A stretch of 64,000 bases of DNA from Psychrobacter sp. bablab_jr014 (GTDB lineage: Bacteria > Pseudomonadota > Gammaproteobacteria > Pseudomonadales > Moraxellaceae), in assembly GCF_016464015.1 (NCBI RefSeq), contig NZ_JACDXT010000017.1, positions 1 through 64,000 of the forward strand, written 5' to 3'. Both the position numbers and the translations under genes were made by a program. The notes under the pieces were generated by a model, which was not told where the DNA came from, did not search any database, and was given only the letters and a program-made list of their open reading frames with translations. This document shows positions 1 to 9,445 of the stretch, one piece after another; the stretch's first letter is position 1, and every line of letters starts with the position of its first letter.

Positions 1-138
1 CTAACATTCTGTGTCAGCAAAAATCCACACAAGTTGTTCTTTAGTATGCTTTTAAAAAGTAATATCACTGTCGTCCAGTAAATATTTATTACCCATTATA
101 ACTAAGCTAATACGCTTCGCCGTATGGGTGAGCCGACT

Positions 139-259
139 AGTCTATCATAAAATCACAAACTGTCAAACTCTTTTTTTACTAACTTCGCAAACCAGCTCTT
201 TAACAGCCGCTTTGCCTCGTCAGTGGGGCGTATTATAGAGAGTTTTGACTGAGTGTCAA
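139..259 (-). promoter_or_regulatory. Tandem strong sigma70 promoters facing left, probable rRNA operon leader
   Basis: On the minus strand a perfect -35 TTGACA (254-259) and a perfect -10 TATAAT (232-237) are 16 bp apart. They are followed by a GC-rich discriminator and preceded by an AT-rich stretch resembling an UP element (260-290). A second pair lies downstream: TTGACA (161-166) and TAGACT (139-144), again 16 bp apart. Further left the minus strand reads AAAGAACAACTTGTGTGGAT, which resembles the boxA/boxC antitermination region of rRNA leaders. Two stacked promoters plus this leader suggest an rRNA operon beginning just left of the window. The promoters are seen directly; the rRNA assignment is inferred. 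Positions 260-526 hold no convincing gene. Confidence 0.6.
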
Positions 260-526
260 CTCTTTGTTGAAATTATTTTATCTTTTTTTTGATGCGCACA
301 TCGTAATGGTAAGTAAGGCGTTGATTTTGTAGCGCTTATATTTATTATTATATGCTTTGCCTCTAACGCTCTCTACTCTATGGTGAGTCATAAATAAAAG
401 TAGCACAACATGATGATGTACTACTGACATAAATTTTACTCGCTTGCTGTGCGCTATGCGTTCCACAGGCTTCGCAAAATTTACGCCTATCACTACATTC
501 ATTCTATATTTGATTGACTATACTTA

Positions 527-1174
527 TTAAAGCTTGCCCATCTTTTCAAAGAACGCTCGGTAAGCCGCGACTTTTTTATCGAGTGCCAGCGGGTATGCAC
601 GCGAGGTGGATGGCAGACGGTACAGCTCAAGCTCATATCCTTGTGGGTGCGGGTACGGATAGCTGACCGATTGATTGGTCTTGGGCTGCTTTGACTTTGG
701 GGGCACAGGGTCGAGTAAGGAGCACAAGACTTCGGTCGCTTTGCCGCCTGTGGTAAAGAGCGTTTTGACTTGCGGTACTTGCTGGAGCACTTCGGTTAGG
801 TTGACAGAGGTGACGACGGTGAGGTTTTTATCAGAAGCATTGCCTGTCTCACGAATGGCTTGTTTGACCGTGGGGCAAGAAGCGATGCGGCGCTCAAAGA
901 AAAAGTCACGTATTTGCTGATGGTCAAAGCGCTTTTCTTTACCAATACGAAAGTGGTCGGGGTCATCAAAGAACACCGCGCCGTAGATGCGCCACATGTC
1001 ATTATAGAAGTTAGGATAATGAAACGGCATTGCCCATTTGTCTTCGGTGGGCGGAAATGTGCCCATCATCATGATGTCGGCATCAGGCGGCAAGACGGGC
1101 GCAAATGGGTGGTCTTCAATCGAGCGCGTGTCTGATTCAGTGGCGGTGTGCGTATCAAATGGCGAGTCAGTCAT
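527..1174 (-). CDS. Uracil-DNA glycosylase-like (Mug/UDG superfamily) protein
   Basis: A 215-residue cytosolic protein. An N-terminal active-site-like loop, MMGTFPP (residues 36-42), is followed by a conserved FYNDMWRIYG stretch (56-65), and LPSTS (187-191) sits near the C-terminus. These correspond to motif 1 and the DNA-intercalation motif region of the uracil-DNA glycosylase superfamily, whose members remove uracil or related bases from DNA. The first 25 residues are polar and probably disordered. It is divergent from upp, with 77 bp between the starts. The ribosome-binding site is weak (GATGG). Family membership rests on motifs only; the substrate base cannot be read from sequence. Confidence 0.7.
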   Translation of the reverse strand: MTDSPFDTHTATESDTRSIEDHPFAPVLPPDADIMMMGTFPPTEDKWAMPFHYPNFYNDMWRIYGAVFFDDPDHFRIGKEKRFDHQQIRDFFFERRIASCPTVKQAIRETGNASDKNLTVVTSVNLTEVLQQVPQVKTLFTTGGKATEVLCSLLDPVPPKSKQPKTNQSVSYPYPHPQGYELELYRLPSTSRAYPLALDKKVAAYRAFFEKMGKL

Positions 1175-1251
1175 GATTAATCCATCAGAAAGTTGGTTTT
1201 TTGTTATAATAGCACACGCAAATTATCCAGCTATTTGAAAGAGACCCGCTT

Positions 1252-1896
1252 ATGACGGATTTGAACATCACGGTTATCGACCATCCTTTGGTGCGCCACA
1301 AGCTAAGCTTAATGCGTGAAAAAGACACCAGTACGTATAAATTTCGTACGCTCACCAAAGAACTTGCGCGCTTAATGGCGTACGAGGCGAGCCGTGATTT
1401 TGGTATTGAGACTTTCCCGATGCAGGGTTGGTGCGGCGAGATTGAAGGCGAGCAAATCATGGGCAAAACAGTGACAGTCGTGCCGATTTTGCGTGCAGGT
1501 TTGGGTATGCTTGATGGTGTGCTCGATTTGATACCGACCGCGAAGATTTCAGTCGTTGGCTTGCAGCGTGATGAAGAGACCTTGCAGCCTGTACCGTTTT
1601 TTGAAAAGTTCGTGAACCACATGGACAAGCGCCCTGCCCTTATCGTTGACCCAATGCTGGCCACGGGCGGTTCGATGGTGGCGACCATTGATATGCTTAA
1701 AAAGCACGGCTGTAAAAACATTAAGGCTTTGGTTTTGGTCGCCGCGCCTGAAGGTGTGCGCTTGGTCAATGACGCGCATCCTGATGTGCAGATTTTCACC
1801 GCAGCGCTTGATAGTCATTTGGATGAGCAAGGCTATATTATCCCTGGTCTTGGCGATGCGGGCGATAAAATCTTTGGTAGCTACGCGTCACGCTAA
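1252..1896 (+). CDS. upp: Uracil phosphoribosyltransferase
   Basis: Converts uracil and PRPP to UMP in the pyrimidine salvage pathway (cytosol). At 214 residues it is close to the usual 208-210. The PRPP-binding loop [11 protein letters not shown] is at residues 131-141, and the uracil-binding segment [11 protein letters not shown] is at 195-205 near the C-terminus, both fully conserved. A GAAAGAG ribosome-binding site lies 8 bp before the ATG. The gene stands alone, with a strong terminator 40 bp downstream, and is divergent from the UDG-like gene. No uracil permease gene is adjacent, although in many bacteria upp and uraA are linked. Confidence 0.97.
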   Translation: MTDLNITVIDHPLVRHKLSLMREKDTSTYKFRTLTKELARLMAYEASRDFGIETFPMQGWCGEIEGEQIMGKTVTVVPILRAGLGMLDGVLDLIPTAKISVVGLQRDEETLQPVPFFEKFVNHMDKRPALIVDPMLATGGSMVATIDMLKKHGCKNIKALVLVAAPEGVRLVNDAHPDVQIFTAALDSHLDEQGYIIPGLGDAGDKIFGSYASR

Positions 1897-1934
1897 AGAC
1901 GTTCGCTTTACCAATATTTAAGCCGTTAATATTG

Positions 1935-1971
1935 AAAAATACCCAGTGCCGAATGTGCTGGGTATTTTTTT
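1935..1971 (+). terminator. Rho-independent terminator after upp
   Basis: A 12-bp perfect stem (1935-1946 with 1958-1969) encloses an 11-nt loop and runs into a seven-T tract. The A-rich 5' arm means it could also act leftward, but no leftward gene ends here. Confidence 0.9.
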
Positions 1972-2026
1972 GTCTTTAACTTTCCCAAACTGCTATTTTT
2001 AATGATGCACTTATAAGCGTCTTCAT

Positions 2027-2746
2027 TTAACGCAATTCGTAATGGCGGATGCAGTAGTTTAATGGCGGCGCGCTACTGCTTGTTTTTGGCTCATCGAATT
2101 TTGATTTTGGCGTTAGCCAGCGTTGCCAAAAACCTGCGCTTGCTGGCTTATTGCCAACAGTCACTGGCGCTTGGGTCATCATGTCCTCACTGACCAAACG
2201 CAGACTGTGAAAGTCCAAAATCAGCACTTCGTTACGGATGCGCTCAGAGGTGCGCCGATTGTGTCGAATCGGAAACGCCGCCACATTTTTGCCCGTAATG
2301 GTGATATGGTTAATCACAGGCTGGACACTCATTTGTGCGCGGCGGATGGCGGTCGCAGGATTGACGGTGACGGTCAGTAGTTTTTCGCTGCGTGTCTGCT
2401 CGGGCAACGCGCCTGCCATAAAAAGCTGCTGCTGCATCGCTAACGGACGCGCGTGACGCATCAGCTCGGCGCGGAATAAATCGGGCATCTCGCTATTAAA
2501 GCTGTCTTCACTTTGCCGATAAAATGCGTCAAAGCTGCGCTGCAAGTAGCGTCCAAACACGCTAAAGTAAATCCACTCACGGTAGGCGCTGTCTTCTAAT
2601 AATCTTGTGGCAATATCTTCGGCGCTGGCACTGACGTCCCCTTGCAGCAAGGCATGCAACAATGCCAAAGCATCGGTCGCGCAGTCCTCACCCCAACACT
2701 GCGGGTAAAAGCTGGCGTCTAATAATGCAAGCGGCTCTTGACTCAT
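2027..2746 (-). CDS. Conserved hypothetical protein, function unknown
   Basis: I do not recognise this 239-residue protein. The ATG at 2746 is preferred because GAGGTG lies just before it; an in-frame ATG ten codons upstream (2776) has no ribosome-binding site. The N-terminal two thirds is helical and acidic with aromatic patches (REWIYFSVFGRYLQ and FYRQSEDSF). The last third is basic and β-rich and ends in a Ser/Pro-rich stretch before YCIRHYELR. There is no signal peptide and no convincing transmembrane segment, so it is probably cytosolic. It is divergent from the alpha/beta hydrolase at 2858, so the two may share a control region. Codon use is like its neighbours. Confidence 0.6.
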   Translation of the reverse strand: MSQEPLALLDASFYPQCWGEDCATDALALLHALLQGDVSASAEDIATRLLEDSAYREWIYFSVFGRYLQRSFDAFYRQSEDSFNSEMPDLFRAELMRHARPLAMQQQLFMAGALPEQTRSEKLLTVTVNPATAIRRAQMSVQPVINHITITGKNVAAFPIRHNRRTSERIRNEVLILDFHSLRLVSEDMMTQAPVTVGNKPASAGFWQRWLTPKSKFDEPKTSSSAPPLNYCIRHYELR

Positions 2747-2857
2747 CGTCACCTCGGTGGCTGGTAGCTGTCGCAAAAGACAGGCGCAAAAAATAGGTCA
2801 TAAAAAAGAATGTGCCCTCACTATAGCAGGTGTGGTTTTTGGATATAAGGAGCGTTT

Positions 2858-3808
2858 ATGTATAAGGATATCAAGGCACGCTATCGGCTGACGTGTGACT
2901 ATATACACGCTGATGATGGTACGCGCCTGCCTATGTCGGTCATCGGCACGGGCAAGCCTGTGTTGTTGCTACATGCCTTTGGAATGGATGCGCGGCAGTT
3001 CATCCCGTTTACTGTGCCCTTACTGTCGCGCTATCGCTTTTATTTACCGCATTATCGCGGGTTTGGTATGGCAGCCGATGTCAGCTTACCGCAATTTGAT
3101 TTTATTGAGCAATATGCCACCGATACCCACGCTGTTCTAAATTATATCACCGCGACGACGCAAACCGAGCGCGTGCCTGTGGCGGGGATTTCTATGGGGG
3201 CGCTGGTAATGTGGGCGTATTTTGGGCGCTTTGGCACCGATAAGATCAGTCGGTTTTTAAACATTGACCAAGCGCCGATGATTCATCATCAGCCTGATGC
3301 TAAAGGCGGGGTGTTTGGCGATGCACAAGCACAGATGTTTGACCGCTTTCGGAAACTGATTGCCGCAAGCCAACCGTATATGGCGTTATCTGACTTTCGC
3401 CATGTGCCTGATGGCGTTAAAAAAGCACTTTTGGATACTGAGCGCGACTTTTCGTTATTGTCGGTGGGCAGCCGTGCCGCTTTTGGGGTGACGCAGTTAT
3501 CTAGTATGCGCCCCAGCTATCGACGGGCGTTTTATAAACATCCGACATGGCAACACAAAATCCGCGCCTTGCACGCTTATACCACCCTGCCCTACGACTA
3601 TCGCACAGTGCTACCGACAGTTGATATTCCTGTGACATGGCTGATTGGCGCGCGCTCAAAGCTCTACCCTGCCAATGAACAACGTAACCTTGCTGCGCTA
3701 CTACCACAGGTAGACATTAAAACCTTATCAAACGCAGGGCACGCCATTCCGATGGATGCGCCGATTGCCTTTTATCAAAGTCTCAAAGCGTTTCTGGCCC
3801 AAAACTAA
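2858..3808 (+). CDS. Alpha/beta hydrolase fold protein
   Basis: A 316-residue cytosolic alpha/beta hydrolase of unknown substrate. The oxyanion-hole region LLLHAFG is at residues 37-43, the nucleophile elbow GISMG places the catalytic Ser at 112, and the catalytic His is in NAGHAIPMD (His295). The position where most relatives carry the acid (after strand 7) reads IGARSKLYP, without Asp, so the acid may come from after strand 6, as in some subfamilies. A clear AAGGAG lies 6 bp before the ATG. It is followed by a second, less similar hydrolase gene after 207 bp; the two are probably transcribed separately. Confidence 0.8.
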   Translation: MYKDIKARYRLTCDYIHADDGTRLPMSVIGTGKPVLLLHAFGMDARQFIPFTVPLLSRYRFYLPHYRGFGMAADVSLPQFDFIEQYATDTHAVLNYITATTQTERVPVAGISMGALVMWAYFGRFGTDKISRFLNIDQAPMIHHQPDAKGGVFGDAQAQMFDRFRKLIAASQPYMALSDFRHVPDGVKKALLDTERDFSLLSVGSRAAFGVTQLSSMRPSYRRAFYKHPTWQHKIRALHAYTTLPYDYRTVLPTVDIPVTWLIGARSKLYPANEQRNLAALLPQVDIKTLSNAGHAIPMDAPIAFYQSLKAFLAQN

Positions 3809-4015
3809 GCCAAAAGCTCTATTAACCTAATGATTTTTCAATAAAAACTTACAAAGGGCGTATAAAAAGTCACGCTGGATACGTGGGCTGTACAACCTTG
3901 TACCACAAGCAGATGCGCCGTTTTTTATACTGATACAGATTTACGATTTAATAGTATCTCCAAACCAATAAAACTTTAAAAAACATTTATTTAAAACAAT
4001 ACAAGGATAATAACA

Positions 4016-4855
4016 ATGCCTTACGTGACCGTGGGACAAGAAAATAACAATGACATCGATATTTATTACGAAATCCAAGGTACAGGTAAGCCTGTCATCT
4101 TGATTCATGGCTGGCCGCTCAGCGGGCGAGCGTGGGAAGCGCAAGTGCCTGCCCTCGTCGATGCAGGCTATCAAGTAATTACCTATGACCGCCGCGGCTT
4201 TGGTCAATCGTCAAAACCGTGGGAAGGCTACGACTACGACACACTGGCTGATGACTTAAAAGCATTGATGGAAGCCTTGGATGTGCAAGATGCGACCATC
4301 GTGGGCTTTTCGATGGGTGGCGGCGAAGTGGCACGCTATATTGGCAACTATGGCTCGGAGCGCGTAAGCAAAGCAGTGCTTGCCTCTGCCGTACCGCCGT
4401 ATCTGTTTAAAGCGGATGACAACCCAGATGGTGGTCTGGAAGAAGCGGATATTCAAGAGTTTTTGAATGGCGTGCGTGATGACCGTATTGCCTTTTTAAA
4501 TGATTTTACTAAGAATTTCTTTACCCCAGCAGGCGGCAAGCTGCTCGTGAGCAAGCCTATGCGTCTGTACCATCGCGATATCGCGGCACTTGCCTCACCA
4601 AAAGCGACCTACGATTGCGTCAAGTCATTCAGTTACGATGATTTCCGTGAAGATTTAAAAGCCTTTGATATACCGACCTTAGTGATTCATGGTGATTCGG
4701 ATCAAGTTGTGCCCTTTGAAGCCAGCGGTCAGCGCTCGCACGAGATGATTGCGGACAGCACGTTGCATGTGGTTGCAGGCGGTCCGCACGGTATCAATGG
4801 CACGCATGCTGATGAGTTTAACCGCGCGTTGATTGCCTTTTTAAACGGGCAATAA
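4016..4855 (+). CDS. Alpha/beta hydrolase, non-heme chloroperoxidase/arylesterase type
   Basis: A 279-residue enzyme with the complete triad: Ser99 in GFSMG (97-101), Asp229 in HGDSDQVVP and His258 in GPHGING. HGWPLSGRAW (31-40) and YDRRGFGQS (58-66) are hallmarks of the chloroperoxidase/arylesterase subgroup. These enzymes hydrolyse esters and perhydrolyse small carboxylic acids; the physiological substrate is usually unknown. There is no signal peptide, so it is cytosolic. The ribosome-binding site AAGGATAA is close to the ATG, and a strong terminator follows. The 207-bp leader has no other gene. Confidence 0.85.
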   Translation: MPYVTVGQENNNDIDIYYEIQGTGKPVILIHGWPLSGRAWEAQVPALVDAGYQVITYDRRGFGQSSKPWEGYDYDTLADDLKALMEALDVQDATIVGFSMGGGEVARYIGNYGSERVSKAVLASAVPPYLFKADDNPDGGLEEADIQEFLNGVRDDRIAFLNDFTKNFFTPAGGKLLVSKPMRLYHRDIAALASPKATYDCVKSFSYDDFREDLKAFDIPTLVIHGDSDQVVPFEASGQRSHEMIADSTLHVVAGGPHGINGTHADEFNRALIAFLNGQ

Positions 4856-4879
4856 AAGGATAAACTTGAAGTGAAGTAT

Positions 4880-4910
4880 AAAAAAAGCGACCGTGGTGGT
4901 CGCTTTTTTT
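4880..4910. terminator. Bidirectional rho-independent terminator
   Basis: The stem GCGACC/GGTCGC (4887-4892 with 4898-4903) is extended by A/T pairs, with seven A's before and seven T's after. It ends the hydrolase gene and can also stop leftward transcription from tyrS and the DUF1653 gene. Confidence 0.9.
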
Positions 4911-4950
4911 GTACGGTGTTTTTGACTATCAATTATTTTGAATTGAGATT

Positions 4951-5175
4951 TTAGTCAGATAGCGCTTGCACCAAAGCAAAGCGCGGCTGGGTCTCACCAT
5001 CAACGGTCACCGATTCGGTAAACATGGTGAGCGGACGCGCCCACACGCTGTAGTCACCGTACAGACAACGATAGATGACCAGCGCCTCTGCGGTTTCTGA
5101 ATGCTGCGCGGTATGCAGTACTTGGTACAGACTGCCTTTGTAATGGCGGTAGATGCCTTGAGGGACGTTGGTCAT
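4951..5175 (-). CDS. DUF1653 family small protein
   Basis: A 74-residue soluble protein with the DUF1653 signature: G-x-Y-x-H-Y-K-G near the start ([14 protein letters not shown], residues 7-20), then a Glu-x-x-V-x-Y-x-x-L-Y-G segment ([19 protein letters not shown]) and a C-terminal MFTESV. The family is widespread and its function unknown. It lies 30 bp downstream of tyrS on the same strand, so it is probably cotranscribed, and it is followed by the terminator at 4880-4910. Confidence 0.85.
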   Translation of the reverse strand: MTNVPQGIYRHYKGSLYQVLHTAQHSETAEALVIYRCLYGDYSVWARPLTMFTESVTVDGETQPRFALVQALSD

Positions 5176-5205
5176 GATTGTCTTCTTTTTTGTTAATGAA
5201 AAGGA

Positions 5206-6417
5206 TTATGCAACCGTCACTCTTGCATACGCTTTTTTGCCCGCTTGAATGACGACGGTCTGACCTGAAGTCAGGCTAAAGCCTGCATTGACCACTTCGC
5301 CATCAACCTTGACCGCGCCGCGCTTGACCATGTCTTTTGCTGCCGCGCCATTTTTGGCAAGCTCGGCTTGGTTCAAGATTTGCGCGATAAACAAGGCGTC
5401 TTGGCCGTCAAGCTCAAGCGTGACTTCTGGCAAATCCACAGGCAGCTCACCATCAGCTAAGACATTGCCCGCTGATTTGTGCGCGTTCGCCGCCGCGTCT
5501 GCGTCATGGAAACGCTCAATCAACTCTTCTGCCAAGATGCGTTTAATTTCTTGTGGGTTGCGCCCTGCTTCCATCTCTGCCATAAGCGCTTCGACATCAT
5601 CCATCGGCTTAAAGCTTAAGAACTCAAAGTAACGGCGAATCAGGGTGTCAGGCATCGATAGGATTTTTTGGTACATGGTGCCTGGCGCATCATAAATGGC
5701 GACATAGTTGCCAAGCGACTTAGACATTTTATTAACGCCGTCCAACCCTTCCAAAATCGGCACGGTGATACAGACTTGCGCTTCTTGACCGTAGCGCCCT
5801 TGCAATGTGCGTCCCATCAATAAGTTAAAAGTTTGATCGGTACCACCAAGCTCCACGTCCGCTTCTAACGCGACCGAGTCATAGCCCTGCACCAGTGGGT
5901 ACAAAAACTCGTGGATAGAGATTGGCGTTTGCGACGCGTAGCGCTTAGAGAAGTCATCGCGCTCAAGCATACGCGAGACGGTCTGTTGACTGGCAAGGGC
6001 AATCATGTCGCCTGCGGACATGTCATTAAACCACGCGGAGTTAAACACCACTTTGGTCTTTTCTTTGTCCAAGATTTTAAAGACCTGCTCGGCGTAGGTG
6101 CGCGCGTTTTCGCGGATTTGCTCATCATTAAGTGGCGGGCGGGTGGTGTTCTTTCCAGAAGGGTCACCGATTTTTGCAGTGTAATCACCAATCAAGAAAT
6201 AAATCTCGTGCCCCAAATCTTGAAAATGCTTGAGCTTGTTAATAAGCACCGTGTGACCCAAATGCAAATCTGGGGCGGTGGGGTCAAAGCCTGCTTTGAT
6301 GCGTAGCGGGCGGTTTTGCTTGAGTTTAGCAATCAAGTCTTCTCGTGACAAAATCTCTTGCGTACCACGCTCAATCAGCGCCAGTTGTTCATCTAAAGTC
6401 AGTGCGTGCTCAGTCAT
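5206..6417 (-). CDS. tyrS: Tyrosine--tRNA ligase
   Basis: Charges tRNA-Tyr with tyrosine (class I synthetase, cytosol). At 403 residues it is of usual length. The HIGH signature is HLGH (52-55), KMSKS is at 230-234, and the tyrosine-recognition region [12 protein letters not shown] is at 173-184. The C-terminal S4 RNA-binding domain (about 335-403) is complete. The HLGHT and IGDPSGKN features resemble the TyrZ-type subgroup of synthetases more than E. coli TyrS. It is divergent from anmK with 123 bp between the starts, an arrangement also known in other gammaproteobacteria. Confidence 0.96.
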   Translation of the reverse strand: MTEHALTLDEQLALIERGTQEILSREDLIAKLKQNRPLRIKAGFDPTAPDLHLGHTVLINKLKHFQDLGHEIYFLIGDYTAKIGDPSGKNTTRPPLNDEQIRENARTYAEQVFKILDKEKTKVVFNSAWFNDMSAGDMIALASQQTVSRMLERDDFSKRYASQTPISIHEFLYPLVQGYDSVALEADVELGGTDQTFNLLMGRTLQGRYGQEAQVCITVPILEGLDGVNKMSKSLGNYVAIYDAPGTMYQKILSMPDTLIRRYFEFLSFKPMDDVEALMAEMEAGRNPQEIKRILAEELIERFHDADAAANAHKSAGNVLADGELPVDLPEVTLELDGQDALFIAQILNQAELAKNGAAAKDMVKRGAVKVDGEVVNAGFSLTSGQTVVIQAGKKAYARVTVA

Positions 6418-6540
6418 AGGGATCTCAACTTATGATTATTGCTTAATGATAAGGGCCTGATGGCGGGATAGACCATCGAAGGCGGGCAAAAAAGTGTTAG
6501 AATTTGCCAGATATACTAGCGTTTTTTAAGGTAAATTGCC

Positions 6541-7821
6541 ATGAGTAAGCCCGCCTTCGACCTCAATCACAATACTCACGCTGACTTAAATAGTGAGCTT
6601 GAAACGTCGCAACTGACTGACCACGACGCCGAGATGTTCTTTGAGCATTTTGACGACGGTTTGTATATCGGCATGATGTCGGGCACAAGTTTGGATGGGC
6701 TGGATGCGGTATTGTGCCGATTTACCGATGATATTCGTGCGCCATTACACATTGTCGCCACCTACAGCCAAGCATTTCCGCCGCGTCTGCGCGAGGTGCT
6801 ACTTGCCTTGTGTCAGCCCAATGGCGTACAGACGCTCAATCCTACCGCCGATGAGCCCAATAACGAAATCGACTGGTTCGGCTGGGCAAGTCGCGCTTAT
6901 GGCGAGTTTGCCAGTAGCGTGGTCAATAGTCTGTTGCAGCAGGCGGATACGTCAGCTGATGACGTGCTTGCGATTGGCTGTCATGGACAGACGATACGCC
7001 ATCGCCCTGAGTGGGGTTTTAGCTTACAACTTGTGGATGCCAATATCATCGCCGAGCGTACAGGCATCAGCGTGGTGCATGATTTTCGTCGTCGGGATAT
7101 GGCAGTCGGTGGTCAAGGTGCGCCCCTTGTGCCTGCCTTTCATGCGGCGTTGTTTTCGCACGCAACCGAGGCGCGGGTGCTGCTGAACTTGGGCGGCATT
7201 GCCAATATTACCGTATTGCCTGCGCTAAATAATGCGCAAACGGTGGTCGGTTACGATACAGGGCCTGCTAATTTGTTGCTGGATGCATGGACGATGCGCC
7301 ATCTGCAGCAAAGCTTCGATGCCGATGGGCAATGGGCAGCTTCAGGGCAAGTGATTGCCCCATTATTAAAGCAGCTACTAACGCACCCATTTTTTGCCAA
7401 AGACTACCCAAAGAGTACGGGGCGCGAGGATTTTCATTTGGCTTGGCTGAATGAATCCTTAGAACAGTTTGCTGATAGCACCGATGCCTCGGACTATACG
7501 CCTGCTGATGTGCAAGCGACCTTGGCGGAACTGAGCGCCATCGCTGCGGCTGACCAGATTGCGCGCTTTAATAATGCGCACGCGGCACAGGTGTACGTTT
7601 GTGGGGGCGGCGCGTTAAATACCCATTTATTAGGCCGTTTGCGCGCGCATCTGCCCGAATGGACGATCAGCACGACTCAAGATTTGGGGCTTGACCCTTT
7701 GTGGGTCGAGGCCGCTGCCTTTGCGTGGCTGGCACGACAAACATTAATGAGCGAGACGGGCAACCTGCCAGCGGTCACAGGCGCGGATAAAAAAGTGGTG
7801 CTTGGGCAAGTGTGTTTTTGA
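6541..7821 (+). CDS. anmK: Anhydro-N-acetylmuramic acid kinase
   Basis: Phosphorylates and opens 1,6-anhydro-MurNAc during cell-wall recycling. The nucleotide-binding core begins with GLYIGMMSGTSLDGLDAVL (residues 40-58), and VVHDFRRRDMAVGGQGAPLVP plus NLGGIANIT are typical of the family. The 426-residue product carries about 38 extra N-terminal residues (polar, Asp/Thr-rich) compared with E. coli AnmK (about 370). An alternative Met at residue 32 exists, but AAGGTAA precedes the first ATG, so I keep that one. It is a single gene, divergent from tyrS. Confidence 0.95.
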   Translation: MSKPAFDLNHNTHADLNSELETSQLTDHDAEMFFEHFDDGLYIGMMSGTSLDGLDAVLCRFTDDIRAPLHIVATYSQAFPPRLREVLLALCQPNGVQTLNPTADEPNNEIDWFGWASRAYGEFASSVVNSLLQQADTSADDVLAIGCHGQTIRHRPEWGFSLQLVDANIIAERTGISVVHDFRRRDMAVGGQGAPLVPAFHAALFSHATEARVLLNLGGIANITVLPALNNAQTVVGYDTGPANLLLDAWTMRHLQQSFDADGQWAASGQVIAPLLKQLLTHPFFAKDYPKSTGREDFHLAWLNESLEQFADSTDASDYTPADVQATLAELSAIAAADQIARFNNAHAAQVYVCGGGALNTHLLGRLRAHLPEWTISTTQDLGLDPLWVEAAAFAWLARQTLMSETGNLPAVTGADKKVVLGQVCF

Positions 7822-7973
7822 TGACTGGTTGTGATAAGCATTTAAGTTTACAGACGTGCACTTATGTGTTTTATAATGTGGTTGCTATAATGATGAGATA
7901 ACGCTATAAATAACCTAGCAATCGTTCACCATTCGTCCATACACCTTTACGACGTTAATAAAGGACCTATCCA

Positions 7974-9326
7974 ATGAGCCAGCAAAGCAGTCCCTCTACG
8001 CCTCAAGCCAGCACGAGCAGTGCGCCGCGTGCTAAGACACCGCACCATCAGCGTCCCGACGAGATGCGCGTGGTGGTCACAGGCATGGGCGCCATTACGC
8101 CACTTGGCTTGGATGTTGAGAGTACATGGACACGCTTGTTAAACGGTGAAAGTGGCATTTCAGAGATTAGCCACTTTGATACTGAAGATTTTCGTGCGCG
8201 TATTGCTGGTACGGTCAAAGGCTTTGACGCCAAGCTATATATGAATGCCAAAGACACCCGCCGCTATGATGAATTTATGCATTATGGTATGGCTGCGACT
8301 GGTATGGCGCTGGAGCAAGCAGGCTTTATTGATGCTGTTACCGCCGACAGCACACCCATTCAAAACGCGGATCCTGAACGCTTTGGGGTGATTTTGGGTT
8401 CGGGTATTGGCGGCATTCAGACCATCGAAGACAGCTGCGCGACATTGACTGATAAAGGCGCTAAAAGAGTCTCGCCATTTATCATCCCAGGCTCTATCGT
8501 CAATATGGCAGCAGGTCTGGTTGCGATTAAGCACAATCTAAAAGGCCCTAACCTTGCTACCGCCACCGCCTGTACTACCGCAACACACGCCATCGGTTTG
8601 GCAGCGCGTCTGATTGCGTACGGCGATGCCGATGTGATGGTCGCAGGCGGTAGCGAAAAAGGCTCAAGCCCGCTTGGTATGGCAGGCTTTGCCGCGATGC
8701 ACGCGCTATCAACACGTAATGATGAGCCGACCAAAGCATCACGCCCATTTGATAAAGACCGTGATGGTTTTGTATTGGGTGATGGTGCAGGTGTGGTGGT
8801 GCTTGAAAGCCTTGCCCATGCAAAAGCACGCGGCGCCACCATTTTGGCAGAGGTTGCAGGTTTTGGTATGAGTGATGATGCCAGCCACATTACCGCGCCA
8901 CCAGAAGACGGACGCGGCGCAGCACGAGCTATGAAAAATGCGCTACATGACGCAGGTATCAGTCCTGAACAAGTCGGCTATGTCAATGCGCACGGTACCA
9001 GCACGCCTGCGGGTGATGTTGCCGAGTCGCTAGCGATTGAAAGTGTTTTTGCGCCAGTAAAAGACAGTATTTTGGTCAGCTCGACCAAATCTATGACGGG
9101 TCACTTGCTGGGCGCAGCGGGCGGTATCGAAGCCATCTTTACCGTTATGGCGCTACAGAATCAGCACGTACCTCCAACCATTAACCTCGACAATATCGAA
9201 GACAACTGCAATCTAGACTATGTGGCGCATCAGTCGCGTCAGGTCAACAATTTGAATTATGCGGTGTCAAACAGCTTTGGTTTTGGTGGTACCAATGGTA
9301 CGCTAATCTTTTCACGTTGGACGTAA
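7974..9326 (+). CDS. fabF: Beta-ketoacyl-ACP synthase II (FabF type)
   Basis: Condenses malonyl-ACP with acyl-ACP in fatty-acid elongation. The catalytic Cys200 is in ATACTTATHAIG, the two active-site histidines are His340 (NAHGTSTPAGD) and His377 (KSMTGHLLGAAGG), and FGFGGTNGTL closes the C-terminus. The conserved enzyme begins at MRVVVTGMGAITP (residue 31). The first 30 residues are a Ser/Thr/Pro/Gln-rich tail not found in E. coli FabF, which is why this product is 450 residues rather than about 413. An AAAGGACC ribosome-binding site precedes the upstream ATG, supporting the long form. It is not next to acpP or fabD, so it may be a second copy with a special role. Confidence 0.88.
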   Translation: MSQQSSPSTPQASTSSAPRAKTPHHQRPDEMRVVVTGMGAITPLGLDVESTWTRLLNGESGISEISHFDTEDFRARIAGTVKGFDAKLYMNAKDTRRYDEFMHYGMAATGMALEQAGFIDAVTADSTPIQNADPERFGVILGSGIGGIQTIEDSCATLTDKGAKRVSPFIIPGSIVNMAAGLVAIKHNLKGPNLATATACTTATHAIGLAARLIAYGDADVMVAGGSEKGSSPLGMAGFAAMHALSTRNDEPTKASRPFDKDRDGFVLGDGAGVVVLESLAHAKARGATILAEVAGFGMSDDASHITAPPEDGRGAARAMKNALHDAGISPEQVGYVNAHGTSTPAGDVAESLAIESVFAPVKDSILVSSTKSMTGHLLGAAGGIEAIFTVMALQNQHVPPTINLDNIEDNCNLDYVAHQSRQVNNLNYAVSNSFGFGGTNGTLIFSRWT

Positions 9327-9409
9327 GCCTTAACGACCATTAAGCGCGCATTGCTATTCATCACGCTGCGCTCTTTGGTCTCACATTCGCTACGTTTGTC
9401 CCCTTGCAG

Positions 9410-9438
9410 CCCCTTATCGTACTTCGTATGATAAGGGG
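9410..9438 (+). promoter_or_regulatory. Hairpin covering the ribosome-binding site of the gene at 9446
   Basis: CCCCTTATCGTAC (9410-9422) pairs with GTATGATAAGGGG (9426-9438) in a 13-bp stem with a single G-U pair and a three-base UUC loop. The right arm contains AAGGGG, the only ribosome-binding site for the ATG at 9446, so the folded RNA would hide it. It could alternatively be the fabF terminator, but only four T's follow. Confidence 0.6.
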
Positions 9439-9445
9439 TACTTTT

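Noticed and set aside
194-204. boxA-like GCTCTTTAACA on the plus strand
   Set aside because: It lies between the leftward promoters on the wrong strand for their transcript, so I treat it as coincidental.
278-502. Open frame of 74 codons on the minus strand upstream of the promoter pair
   Set aside because: Unusual His/Lys-rich sequence, no ribosome-binding site, and it overlaps the AT-rich upstream element of a strong leftward promoter.
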